64,000 bases of DNA from Micromonospora rubida (lineage in GTDB: Bacteria; Actinomycetota; Actinomycetes; Mycobacteriales; Micromonosporaceae): contig NZ_JAAALO010000001.1 of the NCBI RefSeq assembly GCF_009908295.1, forward strand, positions 496,001-560,000, written 5' to 3'. Below the pieces are notes generated by a model that saw nothing but the letters and a program-made list of their open reading frames with translations, had not been told where the DNA came from and did no database searches. Positions 36,286 through 45,050 of this stretch are shown here, piece by piece. Both the position numbers and the translations under genes were made by a program. How positions within the stretch are numbered: position 1 is the stretch's first letter; every line of letters begins with the position of its first letter.

Positions 36286-37697
36286 CGGCGCAGCAGCCGT
36301 CCGGCGCGTTCCCGCAGCACGGCGACGGAGTCGCCGGCCTTCGCCTCGGCCTTGGCGACCTTCGGGTCGGTGGGGCCCTGCGCCCAGTCGCCGTTGTGCG
36401 CGGCGACCGGGGCTCGCTTGACCGTGGCCTGCACGGCGAGCGGCTGCACCGTCCACCGGCCGTCCCAGCGCAGCAGCCCCAGGCAGGCCGTCGAGGCGGC
36501 GACCAGGGCCGGGGTGAGCGGGCCGCAGGCCGGCAGCCGGTCGACGTCCACCGCGACGCGTTCCCCGTCGACGGTGAACCGGAGGCCGCCGTCCTCGCCG
36601 GTGTCGACGGCGTACCCCTCCAGCAGCACCGGCTCGGCGACGGCGACCGGGTGCCGACGAAGCGGCGGGACCGGCGCGGCGACCGCGGTGGGCAGCAGCA
36701 CCCGGGCGGTGGCGAACGGGTCGGCCGGCTCGCCGGGGCGGGCCTGCCCGTCGCGCCACCACAGGTCGCCGCCGGACAGCGGGAGGTCGGTCACCTCCAG
36801 GCTGCGGTGCTCGGCGAGCGCGCCCAGCAGGACCGGGTGGTCGGTGAGCAGCCGCCACAGCGCCGGCCCGACGATGGTGTCGACCTTGGTGGCGGTGACG
36901 CCGGTGCGCACGAGGCGGGCCGGGCCGCCGTCGGCCGGTTCGAGGACGGCGTGTGCCTGCACCTGGACGGCGGTGGCGTGCTCGTGCACGTCGACGCCGA
37001 GCACCAGCAGCCGCCCGGAGACGGTCTCGACGCCGGCGGCGGACGGGTCGGGTACGCCGGCGGCGTCCTGGGCGAGCAGCACGGCGCGGGCCCACAGGTC
37101 GGCCCAGCGGCGGGCCGGCACCGCCGGCATCGTGGCCACCGGGCAGGACGCGCGCAGCTCGGCGGCCAGGCCGTCGAGGAGGACGGCCAGCCGACGCAGC
37201 GCCGGGACGGCGAGGGTCGCCTCGACCGGCCGGCTGCCGGCCGCGACCAGGTCGTGGTCGACGCCGCGCCAGCCGGTGATGGCCAGCTCGGTCAGCCAGG
37301 ACCGGGCGGCGGACAGCGGGGCCACCGCCTCGGCGGGCAGCGGGCCGGCGGGCGGGGTCGGCTGCGCGGCGCGTTCCCGGCCGAGGGCGGCGTCGGCCCC
37401 GGCGAGCAGGGCGTCGTGCGCCGCGCCGAGCAGGGCGGTGCGCGCCCCCGCCAGGGCGGCCAGGTGCTCGTCGGCCAGCGACCCGGCGGTGAGCTTGGCG
37501 ACCGCCTCGGCGACCCGGTCGCCGAGCGGGGTGGCGGCCAGGGCTGCGGCGAGGTCGCCGAGCGCGGCGGCCTGCGCCTCGCCCACCCGGGCCAGGCCGG
37601 CGACGAGCGCGTCGTCGAGGCCGGCGACCAGGTCCAGGGCCGGGGCGAGACCGGCCGGCGCGGCGTCGCGCAGCGCGGTGAGCTGTGCCCCGCGCAT
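36282..37697 (-). CDS. Unknown protein of the MoxR/VWA/SWIM operon
   Basis: 471 residues, not recognised. Alanine- and leucine-rich helical N-terminal half (residues 1-190), then a beta-rich region with LLVLGVDVHEHATAVQVQAHAVLEP, ATKVDTIVGPALWRLL and LSGGDLWWRDGQARPGEPADPF, and a basic C-terminus. No catalytic motif, membrane segment or cysteine cluster is visible. Translational coupling on both sides (TGATG with the SWIM gene, ATGA with the VWA gene) shows that it belongs to the complex or pathway. In sequenced actinomycetes the same slot between the SWIM and VWA genes tends to be filled by an uncharacterised protein; that is from memory, not checked. Confidence 0.75.
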   Translation of the reverse strand: MRGAQLTALRDAAPAGLAPALDLVAGLDDALVAGLARVGEAQAAALGDLAAALAATPLGDRVAEAVAKLTAGSLADEHLAALAGARTALLGAAHDALLAGADAALGRERAAQPTPPAGPLPAEAVAPLSAARSWLTELAITGWRGVDHDLVAAGSRPVEATLAVPALRRLAVLLDGLAAELRASCPVATMPAVPARRWADLWARAVLLAQDAAGVPDPSAAGVETVSGRLLVLGVDVHEHATAVQVQAHAVLEPADGGPARLVRTGVTATKVDTIVGPALWRLLTDHPVLLGALAEHRSLEVTDLPLSGGDLWWRDGQARPGEPADPFATARVLLPTAVAAPVPPLRRHPVAVAEPVLLEGYAVDTGEDGGLRFTVDGERVAVDVDRLPACGPLTPALVAASTACLGLLRWDGRWTVQPLAVQATVKRAPVAAHNGDWAQGPTDPKVAKAEAKAGDSVAVLRERAGRLLRR

Positions 37698-38203
37698 CAG
37701 CGGCCCGCCCCGGTCGCCGGGAACCAGTCCAGCTCGGGCAGCGGGCCGTCGGCGGCCGGCAGCTCCAGGTAGGCCAGGTGGCGCAGGAACCGGCTGAACA
37801 CCACCGCCGCCGGGGTCGGCTCGTGGTGGCCGTCGAGCCGGCGGGCCAGGTCGACGCCGGTCTGCACCCCGTCGGTGACGTCGATGCGCAGGTACCGGCC
37901 GACGCGCTCGACGCCGTACTGGAGGACGGCCTCGTCGAGCAGGGCGTGCAGGTGCTTGCAGGGCGCACCGCGCAGGCCGCCGCACGGCCGGTTGTTGTTG
38001 GTGGAGCAGTTGAACCCGTGACTGCCGGCGACGATCGAGGAGACGTAGACCCGCTCGATGTCGGAACCGCTGGACACCACCCCCTGCAACCGGCCGTCCG
38101 CCAGCTCGACGAAGGGGACCTTCGCCAGCTTGCGGGGGCGCACCGCGCGCAGCACCGGCGCGAGGCCTCGCCGCTCCCACGGGACGTGCTCCGTCTCCAG
38201 CAC
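37697..38203 (-). CDS. SWIM zinc-finger protein
   Basis: About 168 residues from the GTG at 38203 (GGAGG six bases upstream). The SWIM signature is C-x-n-C-x-H: GFNCSTNNNRPCGG followed by APCKHLHALL, giving zinc ligands around residues 55-78. SWIM domains bind nucleic acid or protein. It is short, with helical flanks on both sides and no other domain. First gene of the five-gene operon that runs down to 30761; TGATG overlap with the next gene. In E. coli the SWIM protein YehQ accompanies YehL (MoxR) and YehP (VWA), which supports the comparison. Confidence 0.82.
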   Translation of the reverse strand: MLETEHVPWERRGLAPVLRAVRPRKLAKVPFVELADGRLQGVVSSGSDIERVYVSSIVAGSHGFNCSTNNNRPCGGLRGAPCKHLHALLDEAVLQYGVERVGRYLRIDVTDGVQTGVDLARRLDGHHEPTPAAVVFSRFLRHLAYLELPAADGPLPELDWFPATGAGR

Positions 38204-38585
38204 CTGCGACCTCCGCACCCGGTGCGTCCGCGGGCGCACCGACTCCGCGCCGGCGACGGGCCGGCGCACGACAAAAAGGGGGTGGCGGGCGTGACGACCC
38301 GCCGGAACCGGGGCCACCGGGCGCCCGTCCTGAGAAAGATCTTGCCTCAGGGGTACGACAGGAAACGCCGCCCCCCGGGACAGGATCGGCGCGCCGGGGC
38401 GGACCTGCACACCCCGCCCCCGGCGCGGTGCTGGCCCCGCCCGCCGGGGGCATCGCCCGGGTGGCCTGAGCCGGCCCGGGGTGCGACACGTCCCGGCTGG
38501 TGGCAATCTGGCCCGGGCGGGCCGGCACACACAGTACGGTGACGGCCGCGCAACGGTTGAGCAGGTGCGGGAGGAGAGCCGGAGA
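38204..38585. promoter_or_regulatory. Divergent spacer, SWIM operon / pgi
   Basis: 382 bases between divergent genes. A nested symmetric structure lies at 38329-38351: CCTGAG and CTCAGG arms enclosing the palindrome AAGATCTT. The GACAAAAAGGGGG stretch near 38268 is the only A-rich spot close to the SWIM operon. Promoters in both directions are expected but not assignable by eye. Confidence 0.4.
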
Positions 38586-40223
<1,638 letters not shown>

Positions 40224-40240
40224 CCCGCACCGACCCGCGC

Positions 40241-40277
40241 CGAGCCGGCCGACGCCTCCGTGGCGTCGGCCGGCTCG
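40241..40277 (+). terminator. Terminator after pgi
   Basis: Perfect 16-bp inverted repeat with a 5-base loop (TCCGT), 17 bases after the pgi stop. Confidence 0.88.
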
Positions 40278-40476
40278 TCCCGTTCCCGGCCGGCTCCCGG
40301 CTCGTCTTGGCCCGTTCGCGCAGGTCGCATGGCTCCACGCTGACTTTTGTCACCCCGACCCGTGTAACACGCATTCGACTTCGTGACTTAGTGCACTGGG
40401 GTTGGGTGGGTCCCTCCCACGAGACTCGATGCATCGCCGGAGAACGGAACCGGCCGGGATCGCGGAGGGGGCCACG
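40278..40476 (+). promoter_or_regulatory. Upstream region of the ram operon
   Basis: About 200 bases between the pgi terminator and ramC. A palindrome with 5-bp arms (CGTGT-A-ACACG) lies at 40361-40371 in a relatively AT-rich stretch (40335-40390), and a small GTGGG/CCCAC hairpin is at 40406-40420. The operon promoter and the response-regulator site should be here. Confidence 0.5.
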
Positions 40477-43128
40477 GTGGACGAGCGCTACGACAACTAC
40501 TGCGCCGCTGACCGGCTCTTCTACGACTCGCTCGGCAGCGCGGTCGCGCAGCCGGCCTTCGCCGCCGCCGAGCGGGACGTGCCGGCGGGCTGGCGCCGCG
40601 AGCCGCTCGACGACTGGCTCATCCACGCCCCGGAGGGCGGCTCGCTGCCGCAGCAGGGCTGGAAGATCCACGTGTCGGCCACCCTCGCCAACGCCGAGCG
40701 GGTGCTCGACGCCGTGTGGGCGTACTGCGTGCCGCGCGGGCTGTCGTTCAAGTTCCTGCGCGGCCCGCGCACCCTGCTGCTGCGCAACTCCAAGTACGCG
40801 TCCCGCTCGGCCAGCGGCAAGTTCGTCACCATCTACCCCCGGGACACCGCCGAGCTGGAGCTGGCCTGCAAGGAGCTCGACGCGCTGCTCGCCGGGGAGG
40901 CGGGGCCGTACATTCTCAGCGACCTGCGCTACGGCGGCGGCCCGGTGCACGTGCGATACGGCGGCTTCGCCCGCCGCTACTGCCTATCCCCGGACGGGCA
41001 GGTGGTCCCCGCGATCGCCGACGGCGCCGGCACGCTGGTGCCCGACCGCCGCGACCCGGTGTTCCACCTGCCGGACTGGGTCACCCTGCCGGACTTCCTC
41101 GCCCCGCACCTGGCCGCCCGAGGCGCCACCAGCACCACGGAGGTGCCGTACCGGATCGAGAAGGTCATCCACTTCTCCAACGGCGGGGGCCTGTACGTGG
41201 GCCGGGACCTGCGCACCGACACCGAGGTGGTGCTCAAGGAGGCCCGCCCGCACGCCGGCCTGGACGCCGACGGCATCGACGCGGTGGCCCGGCTGGAGCG
41301 GGAGGCGACCGCCCTGCGCCGGCTCGCCGACCTGCCCCAGGTGCCCGCCGTGCACGACGAGTTCGCCCTCGGCGAGCACCGCTTCCTGGCCCTGGAGTTC
41401 ATCGAGGGCCGGGCGCTGAACAAGGTCGTCGTCGACCGGTACCCGCTGATCGACGCCGACGCCACCGAGGCCGACCGGGCGGCGTACGCCGACTGGGCGC
41501 GGGACGTCCTGACGCAGGTCGAGGCGATCGTCGCCGCGATCCACGAGCGCGGCCTGGTCTACGGCGACCTGCACCTGTTCAACATCATGGTCCGCCCCGA
41601 CGACCGGGTGGCGCTGGTCGACTTCGAGGTCGCCGCGCCGATCGAGGGGCACCGCCGGCCGGGGCTGCGCAACCAGGGGTTCGCCGCGCCCGGCGACCGG
41701 ACCGGCCCGGCGGTCGACCGGTACGCCCTGGCCTGCCTGCGCCTGGCGCTGTTCCTCCCGCTGACCCAGCTCGTCCGGATCGCCCCGGACAAGGCCGCGC
41801 ACCTGGCCGACGTGATCGCCGAGAGCTTCCCGGTCCCCCGACCGTGGCTGGCCGAGGCCGTCGCCGAGATCACCGGGACCGCCGCGCCCACCGCCACCGA
41901 CCGAGAGGCCGGTGCCGGTGCCGGGGCCGCCGCCGGGGCCGCCGCCGACCCGCTCCGGTACGACCTCGACGGCGACTGGCCCGAGGTGCGACGGCGGATC
42001 GCCACCGCCATCCTCGCCAGCGCCACCCCGGACCGCGACGACCGGCTCTTCCCCGGCGACATCGCGCAGTTCCACACCGGCGGGCTCAACCTCGCCCACG
42101 GCGCCGCCGGGGTGCTGCACGCCCTGGCCGTCAGCGGCGCGGGCCGCCGCCCGGAGCACGAGGACTGGCTGGTGCGGCGGGCCACCGCCCCCGCGTCCGG
42201 CACCCGGCTGGGCTTCTACGACGGCCTGCACGGGGTGGCGTACGCGCTGGAGCACCTGGACCGCCGGTCCGACGCCCTCGACGTGCTCGACATCTGCCTG
42301 CGCCAGCCCTGGGCCGAGCTGGACCTGAGCCTGGCCAGCGGCCTGTCCGGGATCGCCCTGAACCTCGCCGAGCTGGCCGGGCGCACCGGGGAGACCGGGC
42401 TGCGCGACGCCGCCGACGAGGTGACGGCGGCCGTCGTCGAACGGCTCGCCGACGACCCCGGCCCGGACATCAGCGGCGGACGCAACCCGTACGCGGGCCT
42501 GCTGCGCGGTCGCAGCGGGGCGGCGCTGCTGCTGCTCCGGCTGCACGAGCTGACCGGCAACCCGGCCCTGCTGGACCACGCGGCCACCGCGCTGCGCCAG
42601 GACCTGCGCCGGTGTGTGGTGCGCCCGAACGGCGCCCTGGAGGTGAACGAGGGCTGGCGGACCATGCCGTACCTCGGGCAGGGCAGCGTCGGCATCGGGC
42701 TGGTGCTGGACCAGTACCTGCGCCACCGCGCCGACGAGCGGTTCGCCGAGGCGAGCGCCGGGGTGCGTCGCGCCGCCCGGTCCCCGTTCTACGCCCAGTC
42801 CGGCCTCTTCGCCGGGCGGGCCGGGATCATCGCGTACCTGGCCACCCTGACCGACGACCCGGTGCAGCGCCGCGAGCTGGACGCGCAGTTGCGCCGGCTC
42901 GCCTGGCACGCCCTGCCGTACGGCGACGGCACCGCCTTCCCCGGCGAGCAGCTCCTGCGGCTGTCCATGGACCTGGGCACCGGCTCCGCCGGGGTGCTGC
43001 TGGCGCTGGCCGCCGCGCGGCACGACGAGCCGGTGGCCCTGCCCTTCCTCGCGCCGCTGGCCGGCGCGCCGAGACTCCCTCGCACCGGCGAGGGCGACCC
43101 TGACCGCACTCACCACGGAAGGAGGTGA
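40477..43128 (+). CDS. ramC: Class III lanthipeptide synthetase (RamC-like LanKC)
   Basis: 883 residues from the GTG at 40477 (GGAGGGG six bases upstream). Three regions: an N-terminal phosphoserine/threonine lyase (~1-200, with SFKFLRGPRTLLLRNSKYASRSASGKFVTIYP), a central Ser/Thr-type kinase (~215-480, ERVIHF-like glycine loop FSNGGGLYVG, catalytic YGDLHLFNIMV, metal-binding LVDFEVA) and a C-terminal LanC-like cyclase (~520-880) lacking the zinc-ligand cysteines, as in class III enzymes. It phosphorylates serines of the precursor, eliminates phosphate to dehydroalanine and closes rings. The precursor gene follows seven bases after its stop. An alanine/glycine linker (~485-500) separates kinase and cyclase. 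Confidence 0.93.
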   Translation: MDERYDNYCAADRLFYDSLGSAVAQPAFAAAERDVPAGWRREPLDDWLIHAPEGGSLPQQGWKIHVSATLANAERVLDAVWAYCVPRGLSFKFLRGPRTLLLRNSKYASRSASGKFVTIYPRDTAELELACKELDALLAGEAGPYILSDLRYGGGPVHVRYGGFARRYCLSPDGQVVPAIADGAGTLVPDRRDPVFHLPDWVTLPDFLAPHLAARGATSTTEVPYRIEKVIHFSNGGGLYVGRDLRTDTEVVLKEARPHAGLDADGIDAVARLEREATALRRLADLPQVPAVHDEFALGEHRFLALEFIEGRALNKVVVDRYPLIDADATEADRAAYADWARDVLTQVEAIVAAIHERGLVYGDLHLFNIMVRPDDRVALVDFEVAAPIEGHRRPGLRNQGFAAPGDRTGPAVDRYALACLRLALFLPLTQLVRIAPDKAAHLADVIAESFPVPRPWLAEAVAEITGTAAPTATDREAGAGAGAAAGAAADPLRYDLDGDWPEVRRRIATAILASATPDRDDRLFPGDIAQFHTGGLNLAHGAAGVLHALAVSGAGRRPEHEDWLVRRATAPASGTRLGFYDGLHGVAYALEHLDRRSDALDVLDICLRQPWAELDLSLASGLSGIALNLAELAGRTGETGLRDAADEVTAAVVERLADDPGPDISGGRNPYAGLLRGRSGAALLLLRLHELTGNPALLDHAATALRQDLRRCVVRPNGALEVNEGWRTMPYLGQGSVGIGLVLDQYLRHRADERFAEASAGVRRAARSPFYAQSGLFAGRAGIIAYLATLTDDPVQRRELDAQLRRLAWHALPYGDGTAFPGEQLLRLSMDLGTGSAGVLLALAAARHDEPVALPFLAPLAGAPRLPRTGEGDPDRTHHGRR
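43119..43128 (+). promoter_or_regulatory. Strong Shine-Dalgarno of the precursor gene
   Basis: AAGGAGGTGA, a near-perfect complement of the 16S 3' end, overlaps the ramC stop and lies six bases before the precursor ATG, fitting high expression of the structural peptide. Confidence 0.85.
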
Positions 43129-43134
43129 ATCGAC

Positions 43135-43254
43135 ATGGCGCTCCTGGACCTCCAGGGCCTCGAGATGGCCCCGGCCGACCGCACCGGCGGCGGCTCCAGC
43201 GCGAGCCTGCTGCTCTGCGGCGACAGCTCGCTCTCCATCACCACCTGCAACTGA
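43135..43254 (+). CDS. ramS: SapB-like class III lanthipeptide precursor
   Basis: 39 residues: MALLDLQGLEMAPADR leader, then a core starting at Thr17. The leader has the LLDLQ recognition element of class III precursors. The core ends in LLLCGDSSLSITTCN, the same as SapB of Streptomyces coelicolor. Both S-x-x-S-x-x-x-C ring motifs are intact (Ser21/Ser24/Cys28 and Ser31/Ser34/Cys38). Compared with SapB, the start of the core has two extra glycines and serine in place of arginine, removing the positive charge. The expected product is an amphiphilic, surfactant-like peptide with two rings, exported by the adjacent ABC pair. Too short for automatic gene calling. Confidence 0.95.
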   Translation: MALLDLQGLEMAPADRTGGGSSASLLLCGDSSLSITTCN

Positions 43255-43328
43255 CCGGGTCGATCCGCGGCGCCCCGGGTGGACCTGACGGGTCCACCCG
43301 GGGCCGCCCGCCGTTCGAGGGGGAACCG

Positions 43329-45050
43329 ATGCGTACGGGCGACGGGCTGTTGCGGCGGGTGGTCCGCGACGCCGGGGGGTGGACGGTCGCGCTGGCCACG
43401 GTCACACTGACCGGCGCCGTCGCCGAGCTGCTGCTGCCGGCGGTGCTCGGCCTCGCCGTCGACGCGGCGCTGACCGGCGGCACCCGGTGGTGGCCGGCCG
43501 CCGCCTGCGCCCTGGTCGTCGTCCTGGTCGCCACCGACACCCTCGGCGACCTGGCCAGCGGGTACGGCGCCGCCCGCGCCACCGCCCGGATCCGGGAGCG
43601 CCTGCTGCGGCACCTGTTCGCCCTCGACGTGCGCGCCGCCCGCCGGCACCCGGTCGGTGACCTGGTCGGCCGGCTGGTCGGGCAGGCCGCCGACGCCGGT
43701 CAGGCCGGCACCGCCGTCGTGTTCGGCGCGATCGCGGTGCTCCCCCCGCTCGGCAGCGTCGTCGCGCTCACCCTGATCGAGCCGGTCCTCGGGGTCACCC
43801 TGCTGGCCGGGCTCGTGTTGCTGGCCGGCCTGATGCGCGCGTTCGTCACCGACGCCTCGGCCGCCACGGCCGGCTACCAGAAGGCCCTGAACTCGATCGC
43901 CGGCCGGCTGCTGGAGTCCCTGGCCGGCGCCCGGACCATCGCCGCCGCCGCGACCCGCGGCCGGGAGGAGCAGCGGATTCTCGCCGCGCTACCGGAGCTT
44001 CGCGGATACGGCCGGCGCGGCTGGGAGCTGCTGGCCCGGGCCAGCGCCCGAACCGCCGCCGTGGCGCCGCTGCTGCAACTGGGCGTGGTCGCCGTCGGCG
44101 GGTACGCGCTGGCCGCCGGCTGGCTCACCCCCGGCCAGCTCGTCTCGGCGGTCCGCTACGCGGCCACCGGCGCCGGGCTGGGCGCGGTGCTGGCCACCCT
44201 GAACCGGCTGGTGCGCAGCCGCTCCGGAGCCGCCCGGGTCGCCGAGCTGCTGGCGTACCCCGCGCCCGCCGACGGCGACCGGCCGCTGCCGCCGGGCCGT
44301 GGGGCGCTGCGGCTGAGTTCGGTGAGCGTGTACGCCGACGACGGCCGGCCCGTCCTCGACGGTGTCGACCTGACCGTCCCGGCCGGGGCCACGGTGGCCG
44401 TGGTCGGACCGTCCGGCGCCGGCAAGTCCACCCTCGCCGCCGTCGCCGGACGGCTGCACGACCCGGACGCCGGCGAGGTGCGTCTCGACGGGGTGCCGCT
44501 GCCCCTGCTGCGCCCGGACGCCCTGCGCCGGGCCGTCGGGTACGCCTTCGACCGGCCGGCGCTGGTCGGCGCGACCGTGCACGACGCGATCGGGCTGGCC
44601 CTGCCCCCGGACGGGGCCGCGCCACCGGCCGACGGCTCCCCGGCCACCCACGCCGTACGGCAGGCCGCCGAGGCGGCGGCGGTCGCCGACGTCGTCGACC
44701 GGCTGCCGGCGGGTTTCCGCACCCCGCTGGCCGACACGCCGCTGTCCGGCGGCGAGGCCCAGCGGCTCGGGCTGGCCCGGGCCTTCGCCGCGGCCGACCG
44801 GCTGCTGATCCTCGACGACGCCACATCCAGCCTGGACACCGTCACCGAGCACCGGATCGCCCGGGCGGTGGCGGGGCAGCCGGGCGAGCGGACCCGGCTG
44901 GTGGTCACCCACCGGGTCGCCACGGCGGCGGCGGCCGACCTGGTCGCCTGGCTCGACGGCGGCCGGCTGCGCGCCCTCGCCCCGCACCGGCGGCTCTGGG
45001 CGGACCCGGCCTACCGGGCGGTCTTCCGCGCCGACGGGCACGGCGGATGA
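43329..45050 (+). CDS. ramA: ABC exporter of the SapB-like peptide (RamA-like)
   Basis: 573 residues, ATG with GAGGGG upstream. Membrane domain with about six hydrophobic segments (residues ~20-310), then an ATPase domain: Walker A VGPSGAGKST, signature LSGGEAQR, Walker B LLILDDATSSLD, switch histidine VVTHR. The aspartate-aspartate at the end of Walker B replaces the usual catalytic glutamate (LDD for LDE), so this half may be the non-hydrolysing partner of a heterodimer. The next gene, overlapping by 4 bp, would supply the complete site. Role in export of the peptide from 43135 follows from the ramCSAB order. Confidence 0.88.
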   Translation: MRTGDGLLRRVVRDAGGWTVALATVTLTGAVAELLLPAVLGLAVDAALTGGTRWWPAAACALVVVLVATDTLGDLASGYGAARATARIRERLLRHLFALDVRAARRHPVGDLVGRLVGQAADAGQAGTAVVFGAIAVLPPLGSVVALTLIEPVLGVTLLAGLVLLAGLMRAFVTDASAATAGYQKALNSIAGRLLESLAGARTIAAAATRGREEQRILAALPELRGYGRRGWELLARASARTAAVAPLLQLGVVAVGGYALAAGWLTPGQLVSAVRYAATGAGLGAVLATLNRLVRSRSGAARVAELLAYPAPADGDRPLPPGRGALRLSSVSVYADDGRPVLDGVDLTVPAGATVAVVGPSGAGKSTLAAVAGRLHDPDAGEVRLDGVPLPLLRPDALRRAVGYAFDRPALVGATVHDAIGLALPPDGAAPPADGSPATHAVRQAAEAAAVADVVDRLPAGFRTPLADTPLSGGEAQRLGLARAFAAADRLLILDDATSSLDTVTEHRIARAVAGQPGERTRLVVTHRVATAAAADLVAWLDGGRLRALAPHRRLWADPAYRAVFRADGHGG

